Shown here piece by piece: positions 53,152 to 64,000 of a DNA stretch of 64,000 bases (its first letter is position 1; each line of letters begins with the position of its first letter). Under the pieces are notes generated by a model, which did not search any database, was not told where the DNA came from, and was given only the letters and a program-made list of their open reading frames with translations. The position numbers and the translations under genes were made by a program. Source of the stretch: Voacanga thouarsii (taxonomy: Eukaryota; Streptophyta; Magnoliopsida; Gentianales; Apocynaceae); NCBI GenBank assembly GCA_026120185.1, contig JANUWF010002145.1, forward strand, positions 868,001-932,000, given 5' to 3'.

Positions 53152-56100
53152 CATAGTTCTGGATCTCGGACCGGACTGGCCCTGTCGGTTCAACCAGTCA
53201 AGCCGGGAACTAGCCATTGGTCCAGTCCGACTTGAAGTAGAAAATCAACGGCAATAAAGTTGGTCAAAAATTGAGCGAGTCGGTCAAAAATCGGCCAAAC
53301 CGTTGAACCGGTCACGGTTTTCACTTCAACCAGTTGGTGTAAAACAATGTCATTTTGACATCTTAAAAAAATTGAAAAAAAATCGGATTCCAATTTCATG
53401 AATCAGAATCCATTCAGGCAATTCTAGTTCCACATCCGTAGTTCATCGCTCACTCATGGTGACACGTGAACCTGTAGACCATACAAGCTACTGCGATGCA
53501 GATGCTGAGCCACCGCCGACCTTCATGTTGACCCCGATGCTGAGCCACCGCTGGTTCGCGCCGATCTTCAGGTTGCTCGTCTTCTGCTTCAGCTTCTTCC
53601 CTATTTCTTTTCTTTCTTTGGCTTGCATTCGAATTTTATTTTTTTGAATCTTTGAGATTCTTTTTTAAATGGGTTTGTTTGAATTGCTCAGGTCTGTTAA
53701 AAGATCAGCTTTTTTTTAGGCCATTTTTCTGCATTTACAAAAGTTGAGGAATTGATGGAACTGGAAGACGATGCCTGTGACAACATTCATTCCTATGCTA
53801 ATCTTCCACCCACTTTGCTAATCTTGCATGAATCTTTGTTCTTTGGTGTTTTGTGTTTGATTTTTTAATATTTAATTCCTCAAATTAATTTTTCTTGTTG
53901 GTTTTATCTGTAAATATTTTGCTTTTGGATTGATTTCTATCTTCTTCTGAATTGGGATGAAAATTTGCTATCAACTTTTCAAGAGGTTTAAAGCATTGTT
54001 TAAGTAGCCATCGATGATGATTGTTGTTGAAATTTTATTAGTTGCTAAAATATTTTTGGCTTAATAGGTATGGAAGCTTCTAATAATCAAGCATTGAACA
54101 GTAGTGATGAGTCTAATGACAAACAATCCTCAGCTTCTAGTTGTGGAAAAACTGATCTGGCATGGGAATATATTAGTCTAATCCAAGAAAAGGGAAAGCC
54201 AGTGCATACTTGTCTCTTTTGCTTGAAGCAATTTAAAGGAGGAGGAATTCATAAAATGTAGTAACATCTAGCAGGGAGACAAGGACAGATTGCTCCATGT
54301 AAAAAATTTCATTATGATATTAGATGTCAAATATTATCACTTTTGGAGTAAGTGAAGCAAAAAAAAAAAAAAGATGAATCCAAAGTTAATTATAGTGATG
54401 ACTATGATAAAGCTAGAGTAGAGGAAGTGCAGGAAGTGCATGAGTTTACTCCACCAACCAAAGCACAATGTACTAAAAATAGAGGAAAGAGAAAAACTAG
54501 TGGACAAGTAGATAAGTTTTTTGCATCAAGAACAACTCTAGGATCCCAACCAAGTCTAAAAAGTGTTTTCACTAACAAAGAAATAGTGAGAAAAGCTAAA
54601 ATGGCAATTGCTAGATGGTTCTATGATGCTTAAATTCCATTTAATGCAATTCAATCTCCTTATTTTTCAACTTGCATTAGATGCTGTTGCAGCTATTGGA
54701 CCTGGCTTTAAAGCTCCATCTTATGATGAAATACATGTTAGCTTGTTGGGAGATTGTAAGAAAGAATGCCAGCTTCTTGTTGATAGTTATCGAAGTAACT
54801 AGAAAGCATCTGGATGTACACTTATGGCTGATAGTTGGACTGATCAAAGGTAAAGAACTTTGATCAATTTTTTAGTATATTTTCCTGCAGGTGTGACTTT
54901 TGTTAAATCTGTTGATGCTTCTGATATGGTGAAAGATGCAAAAACTTTATTTTAACTTATTTGTGGATGTTATTAAATGGGTTGAGCCTGCGAATATTGT
55001 GCATGTAGTGACTGATAATGCTGCAAATTATGTAGCAGCTGGGAGGTTGATTCATGAGAAGTATGAAAATATTTTCTAGTCTCCTTGTGCAACACATTAT
55101 TTGAATCTTATCTTGAAAGATATTGCTTCATTACCTCATGTAGCTAACCTTGCTTCTCGTACTTTAAAGATTACTATCTTTGTATACAATCATATAGTAT
55201 TTTTGTCTTGGCTTAGAAAAAGGCCAAATTGGAAGGAAAGAGTTCGTCCAGGAGTTACCCGTTTTGCTACAATTTTTATTACTTTGAAAAGTATTTGTAA
55301 CCATAAGGAAGATTTCCAAGCATTAGCTATTGACAAGCACTTCACTGGACACAAGTTAGGAAGAAGTGAGAATGGAAAAGTTGCTAGTGCTATTATCTTA
55401 GATAGTAAATTTTGGCAAGATTGTCAAGTTATGGTGAAACTTATCGGTCCTCTTATTAGATTATTGAGGATTGTAGATGCTGATGAAAAACCTTCATTAG
55501 GATATATATATGAAGGCATGCAAAGGGCCAAGAAAGGTATCAAAGAGATGTTCAAGAATAGAAAAAATTTATGCAAGCTTTACACTAAAATCATTAAGGC
55601 TCGATGGGATAAGCACTTGCATCACAATATTCATGCTACACCTTACATTTTAAATCCAAATTTCTTTTATGATGAAAAATTTATTGAGAAGCATAGGGTC
55701 ATGCATCGTTTGCTTGATCTGTTGGACATAAAAAGTATTTGCAATGATTCAATCAAAGCTAAGAAAGAAATACAAGTGTATAGGGAACGCAAAGAAAGCT
55801 TTTCTAGGCCATCTTGCTTGCCTGCAACAAAATCACTTACATATGGTAAATTGCTTTATTATACACTTATACTTCTACATTTTAACTTTTTGAAAACTAT
55901 AATATTGAGTTAATAATATTCTATACATGCAGATGAATGGTAGAGATTGTTTGGTGGTAGTGCTCCTGTTTTGAGAAACATTGCAATTTGCATCCTAAGT
56001 CAAACGGCTTCTTCTTCAGGATGTGGAAGAATAGGATGGAGCATCAAAGTCTTTGTGATCATGTTTATGTGACTTATAACCTACATTTGAAATCTAGGTT

Positions 56101-56967
56101 TGTTAATATAATAATTTAATCTTTTACTATTAGTGGCATTTGTTATATTTGGAACTTTTGATTACCATATGTTTAAATAATTTAAAATTATATCAATGCT
56201 TCTAGGATTCATCAAAAGAAAAGGTCATACGATCCTATTGATTATGAATCGATTGAGAAACTTGATTTTTAGGTGGTGGAAGAAGATCCTCGACCAGAGT
56301 TTGATAAGGAAGCAACTAAAAATTTAATTTATAATGATCATGCTATTCTAATTATTGGTGAGTTTTATTTTTAAGTTGTAAAGAAATAGTATTATGTTAT
56401 TTCTTTTATATCATGTTAACTTGGTCTTTATTTGAATAGATCGCACTGAATTTGATATGGAAACTAACATGCCTGAGTCATCAAGTTTGGGTTCATTTGA
56501 TGGTGAAAATGATGGAACATATAATTTCTTTGGTGAAGAAGTTGGACTTAGACCACAAGTTAATGTAGACTATGATTGATTATACACTTTAGATTTTAAT
56601 TGTGTTAGTTTGGTGATGATGTTGTACCAGAACTGCATATTCGAATTATTCATATTTGACATTGAACTATTGTTGTATTATGTATTGAAATCTATTGTGT
56701 ATTGACATTGAATTATTGTATTGATAACTAACTAATTTATTTTTGTTTGAAATCTATTAGTTTTAAGAGATATCTTTTATATTTATTTATTTATTTTTAT
56801 TTTTTTGATATATATATAATAGTGAATAATATGTTTATATATAAATAATATTAAAAAAAATATTTAATTACATTTCAGTTCGATCACGGTTTAACTCGAT
56901 CGGACTTGTAAATTATTGAACTTGTTACTTCACCGGTTTGATGACCGGTCCAGTTTTTAGAACCTTG
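53152..56967 (+). mobile_element. hAT-superfamily DNA transposon, decayed
   Basis: Ends CATAGTTCTGGATCTCGGAC and, inverted, CAAGGTTCTAAAAACTGGAC form imperfect terminal inverted repeats beginning CA, as in hAT elements. Flanks ATCTTAAC (53144-53151) and ATCTTAAA (56968-56975) are the 8-bp duplication with one change. Subterminal sequence is rich in ACCGGTC and GGTTCAAC-type motifs. Internally there is a BED-finger transposase with a DUF659-like region, RNase H-like core and a C-terminal dimerisation domain, all on the plus strand and broken. It lies in copy X; copy W lacks it and shows the empty site. Confidence 0.92.
54070..56579 (+). pseudogene. hAT transposase
   Basis: An ATG at 54070 opens an N-terminus rich in Ser/Asn, then a BED zinc finger (AWEYISLIQ, CLFC, and KM.QHLAG with a stop at 54259 in place of a Lys codon). 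A basic linker leads to RWFYDA, then FKAPSYDEI and the DUF659-like block with LMADSWTDQR, FVKSVDASDM and VVTDNAANYVAAGRLI (first acidic residues of the RNase H-like fold). The long 55101-55913 frame holds NLILKDIASLPHV, VRPGVTRFATIFITL and FFYDEKF. After an intron-like break comes the dimerisation region (WRLFGGSAPVLRNIAI, QTASSSGCGR), YDPIDYESIEKLDF, VVEEDP, ending VDYD at 56579. Stops at 54259, 54349, 54800 and others make it inactive. Confidence 0.9.
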
Positions 56968-56984
56968 ATCTTAAACCCCCCCCC

Positions 56985-57018
56985 CTCTCTCTCTCTCTTT
57001 CTCCTCTCTCTCTCTCTT
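56985..57018. repeat. (CT)n tract in copy X
   Basis: Interrupted CT repeat next to the right hAT flank; homologous to tracts at 825-842 (W) and 61271-61297 (Y). Confidence 0.85.
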
Positions 57019-57596
57019 GGCCGAACTATTGGTGGCTATTCTTGAACAACTTCAATCAAGGAAGGACTCCTCAAGCACCCAAGGATCTTCATTAGACAAT
57101 GCGATATCTTCAACTAACAATCATCAAAACAAGTATTTCTTTCATGACCTTTTCCTTAAATTTTCAAACTCAAAGCTTTTAGATGATGGATTTAATAGGT
57201 TGATCAAATAGTGTTGGGTTAGAAATATGTATGCGGGTGAAGGGAATGATATTAAGACATGAATATTGAGGCTTAGGAGTTATTGTTGGATTATGCTTAG
57301 AGACCATTATATGTTCATTATGATTGAAGGCTTTATATCTCTAATATGGATGTTTTGATATATGATAGACACTATACCACCATTGTTTGATTATGCCTTT
57401 ATGATGTTATTTTTATCAATAAATCCCTAGATAATATTATTGCTAGTGGAATATCACCCTTGTTGTGATGTATATTATTAAAAGCCTATTTTTGATAAAC
57501 CAACATGCTATTTATTAAATATATGTGTGTATGAATATGTATAAATTTTTGTACGAATAATTCACTATGGTCATTAAAAATTATTGTTAGAACTAC

Positions 57597-57600
<4 letters not shown>

Positions 57601-57690
<90 letters not shown>
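57601..57690. repeat. (ATT)n(GTT)n compound microsatellite at the X-Y junction
   Basis: About 14 ATT units then about 15 GTT units. The flanks are direct repeats GTTAGAACTACTT (57587-57599 and 57689-57701). Beyond it, family T sequence restarts at an early position (copy Y). Confidence 0.93.
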
Positions 57691-57818
57691 AGAACTACTT
57701 AGTTATGCTTATTGAATAGGAAGGGTAAAATGGTAATTTTGCTTGAGATCAAAATAGGTAGATAGCTTGAGGATTAAATAAGAAGAATATTTGGGTGAGG
57801 AAATAATAACAAGAGTTG

Positions 57819-57873
57819 TTGTGTTTAGTGGTTAGAGCTTTGGAATTAATCTCTAAGGTCATGAGTTCAAATC
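57819..57873 (+). other. tRNA-like module in copy Y (diverged)
   Basis: TGTGTTTAGTGG (57820-57831) replaces the A box and AGTTCAAATCT (57863-57873) the B box. Both are weaker than in copies W and X. Confidence 0.5.
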
Positions 57874-57919
57874 TCATCATTTAAATTTTGTCATGATTAT
57901 TTTAATTAAGGTTGGATTT

Positions 57920-59719
57920 GTTGGGAAGTATGCCCTATTAGACTAGTTTCTGATATAAAAAATCGAATGTTTGAATAAAAGAATTTATTTTCAAAAATTG
58001 TTTGTGAATTTACTTTTTTGTGCATAATGTCGTTTGGAAAAGACCCATTGTGTTTAAGTAAGTAGTCCATGTGAATGGAGGTCTTTCACAGTAAGGTATG
58101 GATCATGGGTTACTTAACACATAGACATTTGTTCTTAACTAATTGATGAGAATGAGAATCTCATCATGTTTAGGTTATTTTGGTATGAATTCCAAATGGG
58201 GAATGACTTACCTTGAGCCAGTGAGTAGTCCACTCACTTCATGACATAAGCGTATTTCGAGTACGTAGAACATGACCTATAGTAGTGGTTTTTTAAAAGT
58301 ACTATATGGTAGAAACCTAAACTACTATTTCTACAACGTAGACTAGTACTCTACGACTTGAGTATGAGTTGGTAGTCTAACAAAGTTAGAAGTATATACT
58401 TTGATATGCTATAGTTAAGGTTCTATCATATGGCTAATATACTTGTATGTTGGGTATATGTGACTAGTTAGTTAAGACAGACTTATACAAGATAGTTTCT
58501 ATACTATATCGCCCCTTGTGGTTGTTTGAATGATCTAAATGTCCAGGGCCCTGAGAAACATGACTTAGATATTTGCTTTAGGGTAGCTCCCTTGGAGAGC
58601 GAAAATACTCTAGGAAGTTGTGGATCATTAGACTAGAGGCCTAAGGATGGTAGATGTCATTTAGAAATGTGTTAGTACATTTCTTCCTCTCTGAATGTAC
58701 GGCGATGTATAGAAGGGTATTTTAGTCATTACACCTGTAGGTCGGAGACTTTGCTAATGCAACATTGTTATTGGGGTCAATATTTCCTTATAGTGATATT
58801 AAAAAATATTTAAAATGCAAAATACGGCTATTTATATAGCGAGGGTATTTTGGTCATTTTAGTAGCCAAGGCGATGTGTCTTTTTTATCCTCGGATTAGC
58901 CCATAAGTTCTAATTAATTTTGGGTTGAGGAATTTGTCTCAGTTAAAGAGGAATATATACTCAAGATGTTATTTGATAACATAGTGGGATTTATTGCGAG
59001 AAAGAGAAGTTGATGGGCCAATTTATAATTCTGAGAATTTTGTGGGTTCCAATTGCAATTGGAGAATTGTTTGGAATTCTCAGATTTGGAATAAGAGACC
59101 TTCGTCTCCTGAGGTAAATAAAAAGAAAACCTGGTTTTCTTTTCCGAAGCCCTCTCTCTCTCGTGACCTTTGGTTTTCCTCTTGATATGGTTAACCAAAG
59201 AGCAAAGAAGGGAGAACTCTCTCTCTTGTGACCTTTGGTTCTCTTTTTCTTTATATTAGCAAAGAATACAAGAGGTTGGAAGGTTGTTGATTTTCTGCTC
59301 ACCCTTTGGTTCACTAAGAAAGTTTAGAGGATTCCTCCTCAATAGTTTTTGTTTTCACAAGATAAGGAGAAGGTTAAGACCATTTTATTCCTCCTCTTGA
59401 GATCATTCCTCTTCACCCTTTGTTTCACCAACAAGGATTTAGGTAGTGGAATATTCCGACAACCGGAAAGCTTTGGCGTTCATCGTTCATGCAAACAAGG
59501 CGAAGTAGGAGGTTAACAAGTTTTCAACCAGAAGCTTCATCAAGCGAGCAAGAAGGAGCTGTCCCTGTGGTTCAATTCATTCTTTCACAGCCTAAGAGGT
59601 TTAAGGCACCCAGAGGTATGTTTTATATGCTTCCATGCTGCTACTCTTAATGGTTTTTCTTTGCCTCTGTTTGTTCTCCATTGCTACAACATGCTCCTCT
59701 GTTTTCTATCAAACCAACA
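57920..59719 (+). mobile_element. Solo LTR of Copia family C1
   Basis: 1800 bases from TGTTGGGAAGTATGCCC to AAACCAACA, flanked by the perfect duplication GGATT (57915-57919 and 59720-59724). Joining the flanks restores the family T sequence as in copy X (49500-49560). It aligns with the outer Copia C1 LTR (34437-36352) and with the fragment 63557-64000. No internal sequence, polypurine tract or second LTR: a solo LTR made by recombination. Confidence 0.94.
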
Positions 59720-61270
59720 GGATTTTCGTATCTTGCATTCCATAAAAAAATAGGAGTGTTGTCCTAAGGGAGACGTGAAGGGAATGTCTTAATCCTATCC
59801 TTATGTTCTAAAAAGAATTCTAGAAGAATTCTTGTCCTTCTATTACCTCTAGCTTGTCCTAACCTCTTCACCAATTACGCTTGATCAAAATTTATCCAAA
59901 TCCATGTTTTTAATTCCAGAAAATTCAACAAGGATTCTTAGTCTTTCAATTTTGAAAATGATTCTTAGAGGTTAGAAATTTGATTGAAAATAGGGAAGGA
60001 GTTAAGGAAGGTTCCCAGGAGAAATTAATCTCCATGGTTGAGCTTTCAAACTCCACTCCATAGTGTTCATATCCTCCACGAAAGAAACCTAAAATTTTTC
60101 CAGATTCTTGAGCGCAGCCTAACCTTCGAAAATCTCAGCCATCTTTCTTACTCAATTGTTGCCAGAAAAAATAGCTAATTTATTTAGCTTGAAGGCTGAA
60201 ATTCTTGTGCCAAAATCGGACTGCACAAATTAGAAAAAAAAAATCTAGGCAGTTTCGTTGCATATCAGCCTGAAATCGAAGCTGTTTCTTCTGCCTTCAA
60301 ACTAGTAAATTACCTCTGCTTTTCCTCCATAAAGAAGGCTGAAAATCAGCCTTAAAGGACACTCAAACACCTCTCGAAACCCTTTGCAAATCGGGCTGGA
60401 ATATCGCAGAAAAACTGCACAGAAAATTCAGCAATTATTCGAACTATAACCAGAAAAAATTTCCAGCATTATTCCCTTCAAGCCTTGGCCAAAAACCACC
60501 CTCAAAACCTCTATAAGTTAACCCTTGTTCAGCCATGAACTGAACTCCATTACCCTTCCCACTTACCTTGCACAACTGGACTCCATGACCACACCTCAAA
60601 TTCCTCCTACAATCACTCCAATCAAACTTCCATTTGAATTTCAAAACTTCCAGCATTTGCTCCATAAAAACACCCTTAGATTAGGCTTCATAACCAGAAA
60701 TTCGTCTGCTATTGAACTCAAAAATTTGACCAGCCTTAAAGCTCCATCAACCCTCATTCATTCCAGCAAAACACAGTAGTCCAGTCGGCTCCATTGTAGC
60801 TCCAAGAAACCTCCATCAATTAAACACCATTACCATATCTTTTACCTCAAAACACTCCTTAAATTTCTTCATTTGAATTTCAAACAACTAGATTTTTCTA
60901 TTCCTCCCTAAACTAAAAACTAAAATCCTTGAACTCCCTCAATCATTCAACCAGCCATCTTCAGTAATTCGTCCAACATTCCTCCTCTAGTTCTCTCCAT
61001 TTTCACCAAGAACACCAAGAACACACACTACCTTTCTTCAAGCCAAAGACTACTCTAAACACCTCCAATCCCTCTCAAAAACTCCAGAATACGCCTACAT
61101 ACTCCCTATAGTCCATTTCTGGAATTTATAACATCAAATCTTGAAAACAAAAATTGGCATTCGGATCAAAACTAGATTTTTCCCTTGAAATCTCAAGAAC
61201 ATCCTCTAGGTAACCAAGAACAACTCTTTTGTTCATCTTCTTCCCTTCAACCTTTAACATATCATGAAAA

Positions 61271-61297
61271 TGCTCTCTCTCTCTCTCTCTCTCTCTC
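61271..61297. repeat. (CT)n tract in copy Y
   Basis: Uninterrupted CT tract followed by CGGCTGAAAT; homologous to those of W and X. Confidence 0.93.
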
Positions 61298-63556
61298 GGC
61301 TGAAATAGTTGCTATAACCATGGCTATTTTCTTTCTCCTCTCTTGGACAATTCAAGACTCTCAAGTGTGTGGACCTTCTTAAATCTCCATCAAAATAATT
61401 ATCAACCAAGTATTTCTCCTTAACCTTTCTTTTAAATTCTAAATTCATGTCTCTTAGATATTGATAGAGAGGATAGAATATGAATGGGGGATTGAATATA
61501 TGCATATGTATGAAGGGGTTGAGATTGGAGCATGGGAATGATTGATTATGATTAAGCTTTATGAAATTCCTTGAGAATCGATGTATGCTCTCCATGTCTT
61601 AAGAAATTATGAATGTTTCAGCATGCTAGATGTTATGTCACCTATAGTGAATAGGATATTATGTTCTTATTTTCATTGAAGTCGTAAGTATGATTATGCT
61701 TAGTATAGATTTGGCCATGTGATAGTAGGATCGATTTAAGCCTATGTTCATGAATAGAATAGTTTGTTGATTGATGTTAGAGTATATGCTCATGAATCTT
61801 GTTAGCAATAGAAAAATTATGATCATGACCTTGTTGACCCTAGGCTATTTTGATTAGCAAAGTTTATTACCCTAATTAAAATTATTACTATGTTTTTCCT
61901 CCAAAGATTTCGAAATTCTTAGGAAATTTTGGAATTGGAATATTCAATGAAATAGTGATATTTTACTAGTAAAAAAATGATATCTTTTATTAAAGATAAT
62001 ATATATATATATATATATTTATATAAATAAGTAAAATATTAATGACCTTGTGGACCATATATTCATAAATATTATTTATATTTATTAATCAAAATTTAAT
62101 AAAAGTTATTTATTATTAATTTTATTACGTATTAATTATTAATTAAGAGAGTAGTAATAATTTATTATTTATTTTACTATTTAAGAATTACCATTTATTA
62201 ATATCATCTAGGACTTAGGATTCTTCAATAATTAAACCCTAGTTTATTTATTAATAACACTCAAGATTTATTATTTGATTCTATAAGTTATTAGTAATTA
62301 TTTTACAACCCCTAGTTATTTTAACTTATCGCTAGTTATTTTAACTTATCAAGCTAGACTTATTTTATAAAATCCTTTATTATCTAGCCTTAAAACTTAG
62401 AACATTGGGGTCATAATTGTAATAAGTTGAATTAGGATTATTTATATAAGCGAATATAGCTTGAGTATAACCTTATGACTTGTGTTTACTCCAGGCGGAC
62501 AAATGATTAGGTAAGCTCCTGTATAAACTTATTTGAAGACAAAAGGTTACTATAGCAAGCCAAATGCGAAGTGTATGGACACTCATTTTGTAAAGGCAAT
62601 TAAGGACTATTTTCCTTTTTATTTCAGTCAAGCAAATTATTTGAAAATTTAAATAAGCAGTTTTGCACAAATATTAAACTCTTTCTAAAACCCAACTTTG
62701 ACAAGAATTTTAGAAACCCTTAATTGTTATTTCCAAATAAAGCACTGTATTATTAGTTTTCTCCGAAGGGGGACAATCAATGTTGAGTACTCAATAAGGG
62801 TGGATTACTATGACTAGTCTTTAAAGGATTACGGTAAGTCTCTTAGTAGGTGGCCACCTCTGAGGGGTGAGTCCTTCCTGGATAGGATGCCAGTCTAGTA
62901 GGTCATGCCGATTCGAGCTAGCAAGTTTCAGTCATGTGGACTGTGTGTTTCCGGAGAAGACAACCTGTAAGTTTGGGTGTAGAGAAGGACCCAGTAGGCT
63001 GTATACTTACTTTTTGTCAGTCTACACAAAGTGTGGCATTCTGACCGATATATGGTCATGGGGCCTAACGTGTGGTAACCCATGGGTACCCATTTGAGTG
63101 GTTGTATTTATTGTGCACATGTATGGTTTGAAAAGCAAAACGCCACTTTTTATTTTTAATATTATTTAATGCTTGCCAGCACTTTCCCTCATGAAAATTT
63201 TCCAACTTGCATACTTGAACTATTTTGCCTGAAATATTCAAAGCACACACGGGCTTACTGAGATTTTTATCTCATCACCTTTTATGCCATATTTTCAAGT
63301 CGATCCTGCTGTGGAGATAAGTAGCTAGAATTGTTGCCTGTTTTGAAGACTTTATGTTTTTTATTTTATGTGTTGTTTTGAGAGATAGTAGTAATTAATT
63401 TATTTTGGATTTGTACCTACATTTTCGGGTTGTAATAAGTTCAATTTTAAGGTATTGCTTTTATTTTCTTTTGTGTGACCTAGTTATAAAGACTCCTTGT
63501 CCTTTGGACGGGCTGATATCCCCGGCCCTGCTGGGCCTAGGTAGTGGGGTGTTACA

Positions 63557-64000
63557 ACTACTATAGCATGGACTAATACTTTACAGTTTGAGTACGAGTT
63601 GCTGGAAGCATTTACTTTGATGTACTGTGGTTGAGGTTCTATTGTAGAGTCAATATACTTGTATGTTGGGTATATGTGACTAGTTAGTTAAGATAGACTT
63701 ATACAAAAGCTTCTATGCTATATCGCCCTTGTGATTGTTCGAATGATCTAAATATCCAGGGTCTTGGGGAACATGACTTGGATGTTAGCTTTAGGGTAGC
63801 TCCATTGGAAAGTGAAAACATTCCAAGAGTTGTAGATCATTGGACTAGAGGTCTAAGGATAGTAGATGTCATTGGAGAGGTGTTAGTACACTATTCCTCT
63901 CTAAAATGTACAGTGATGTGTAGAGCGGTATTTTAGTTATTACACCTGTAAGTCGGAGACTTTGCTAAAATAGATTGTAAGAATAAGTCTGTCCAATTCA
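63557..64000 (+). mobile_element. Copia family C1 LTR fragment, cut by copy Y and by the window end
   Basis: From ACTACTATAGCATGGACTA onward it aligns with the interior of the solo LTR (from about 58330), including ATATACTTGTATGTTGGGTA, GACTAGTTAGTTAAGA and TTTAGGGTAGCTCC. It begins in mid-LTR exactly where copy Y ends, so the family T element probably inserted into this LTR. Plus orientation. It continues beyond the window. Confidence 0.85.

Larger units (their letters stand above)
49180..57700 (+). mobile_element. Family T LTR-like repeat, copy X, with two nested insertions
   Basis: It begins TGTTATAAAACCCTACC, a possible LTR start, and aligns with the reverse complement of copy W up to the microsatellite at 57601-57690. 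Removing the solo LTR (49822-51749) and the hAT element (53152-56967) with one target copy each restores the W arrangement, for example AGGTTTTCAATTAAATCACC and ATCTTAA followed by CTCTCTC. It contains the tRNA-like module at 49431-49485 and a 132-bp tandem duplication. No reading frame is shared with W. The repeat seems to be the 5' part of a long LTR. Confidence 0.75.
57701..63556 (+). mobile_element. Family T LTR-like repeat, copy Y
   Basis: It starts about 130 bases into the element relative to copy X and proceeds through the same blocks: the GAATAGGAAGGGTAAAA string, tRNA-like module, GTTGTCCTAAGGGAGACG region, and CT tract (61271). It then extends about 1.4 kb farther than X to a GGGTGTTACA end at 63556, including GTCCTTTGGACGGGCTGAT near 63501. 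It is interrupted by the solo Copia LTR 57920-59719. TGTAACACCC/GGGTGTTACA termini are common in plant Gypsy LTRs, so this is probably the 3' part of a long Gypsy LTR. No coding sequence; short frames are unsupported. Confidence 0.7.

Noticed and set aside
52883..53257. A 124-residue frame with an internal repeat
   Set aside because: The repeat is the 132-bp tandem duplication, which happens to be a multiple of three; copies W and Y have no matching frame, and the end of the frame runs into the hAT terminus.

Overview
The window looks like nuclear DNA of a flowering plant, most likely a eudicot, from repeat-rich (heterochromatic or intergenic) sequence. It is very AT-rich. Almost every recognisable protein fragment belongs to a plant LTR retrotransposon (Copia/Sirevirus-like, Athila-like Gypsy, a second Gypsy) or a plant DNA transposon (hAT, CACTA), and nearly all are broken by stops and frameshifts. 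I found no intact host gene, rRNA, canonical tRNA or CRISPR array. The species cannot be named from the sequence.

Left part (1-22142). An inverted copy (W) of a long LTR-like repeat (family T) fills 1 to about 2850. A minus-strand Sirevirus-like Copia remnant with an extra 3' ORF follows (3192-6385), then the 3' end and LTR of an Athila-like Gypsy (6386-9026) and a LINE-type RNase H fragment (9257-9553). A complete but non-autonomous Athila-like element (B, 11609-18815, TSD CCAAG) carries a minus-strand solo Copia LTR (15718-17394) exactly at its polypurine tract. Next come a minus-strand LTR/PBS remnant and a CACTA transposon end (from 19321).

Centre (22143 to about 49179) is a four-level nest. 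Gypsy C (22143) was entered by Athila-like element D (24406), which carries gag-protease and RT/RNase H remnants. D was entered by a minus-strand Gypsy (G2, 27181-32748) and by a minus-strand Copia (outer C1, about 34437-49179). C1 was in turn entered by a full-length plus-strand Copia (inner C2, 38743-47306, TSD CAATC).

Right part (49180-64000). Two more family T copies (X and Y) lie head-to-tail. X carries a solo Athila-like LTR (49822-51749, TSD GTTTT) and a decayed hAT transposon (53152-56967). Y carries a solo Copia C1 LTR (57920-59719, TSD GGATT) and ends at 63556 next to a further C1 LTR fragment.

The elements do not form a pathway; they are genomic parasites at different stages of decay, and their target-site duplications and mutual alignments give the order of insertion. 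The most interesting structures not explained by ordinary annotation are two. First, GC-rich quasi-palindromes arranged as doublet-spacer-doublet recur in the LTRs of two Gypsy families and the leader of a Copia family. Second, a tRNA-like Pol III A-box/B-box module is embedded in all three copies of family T.
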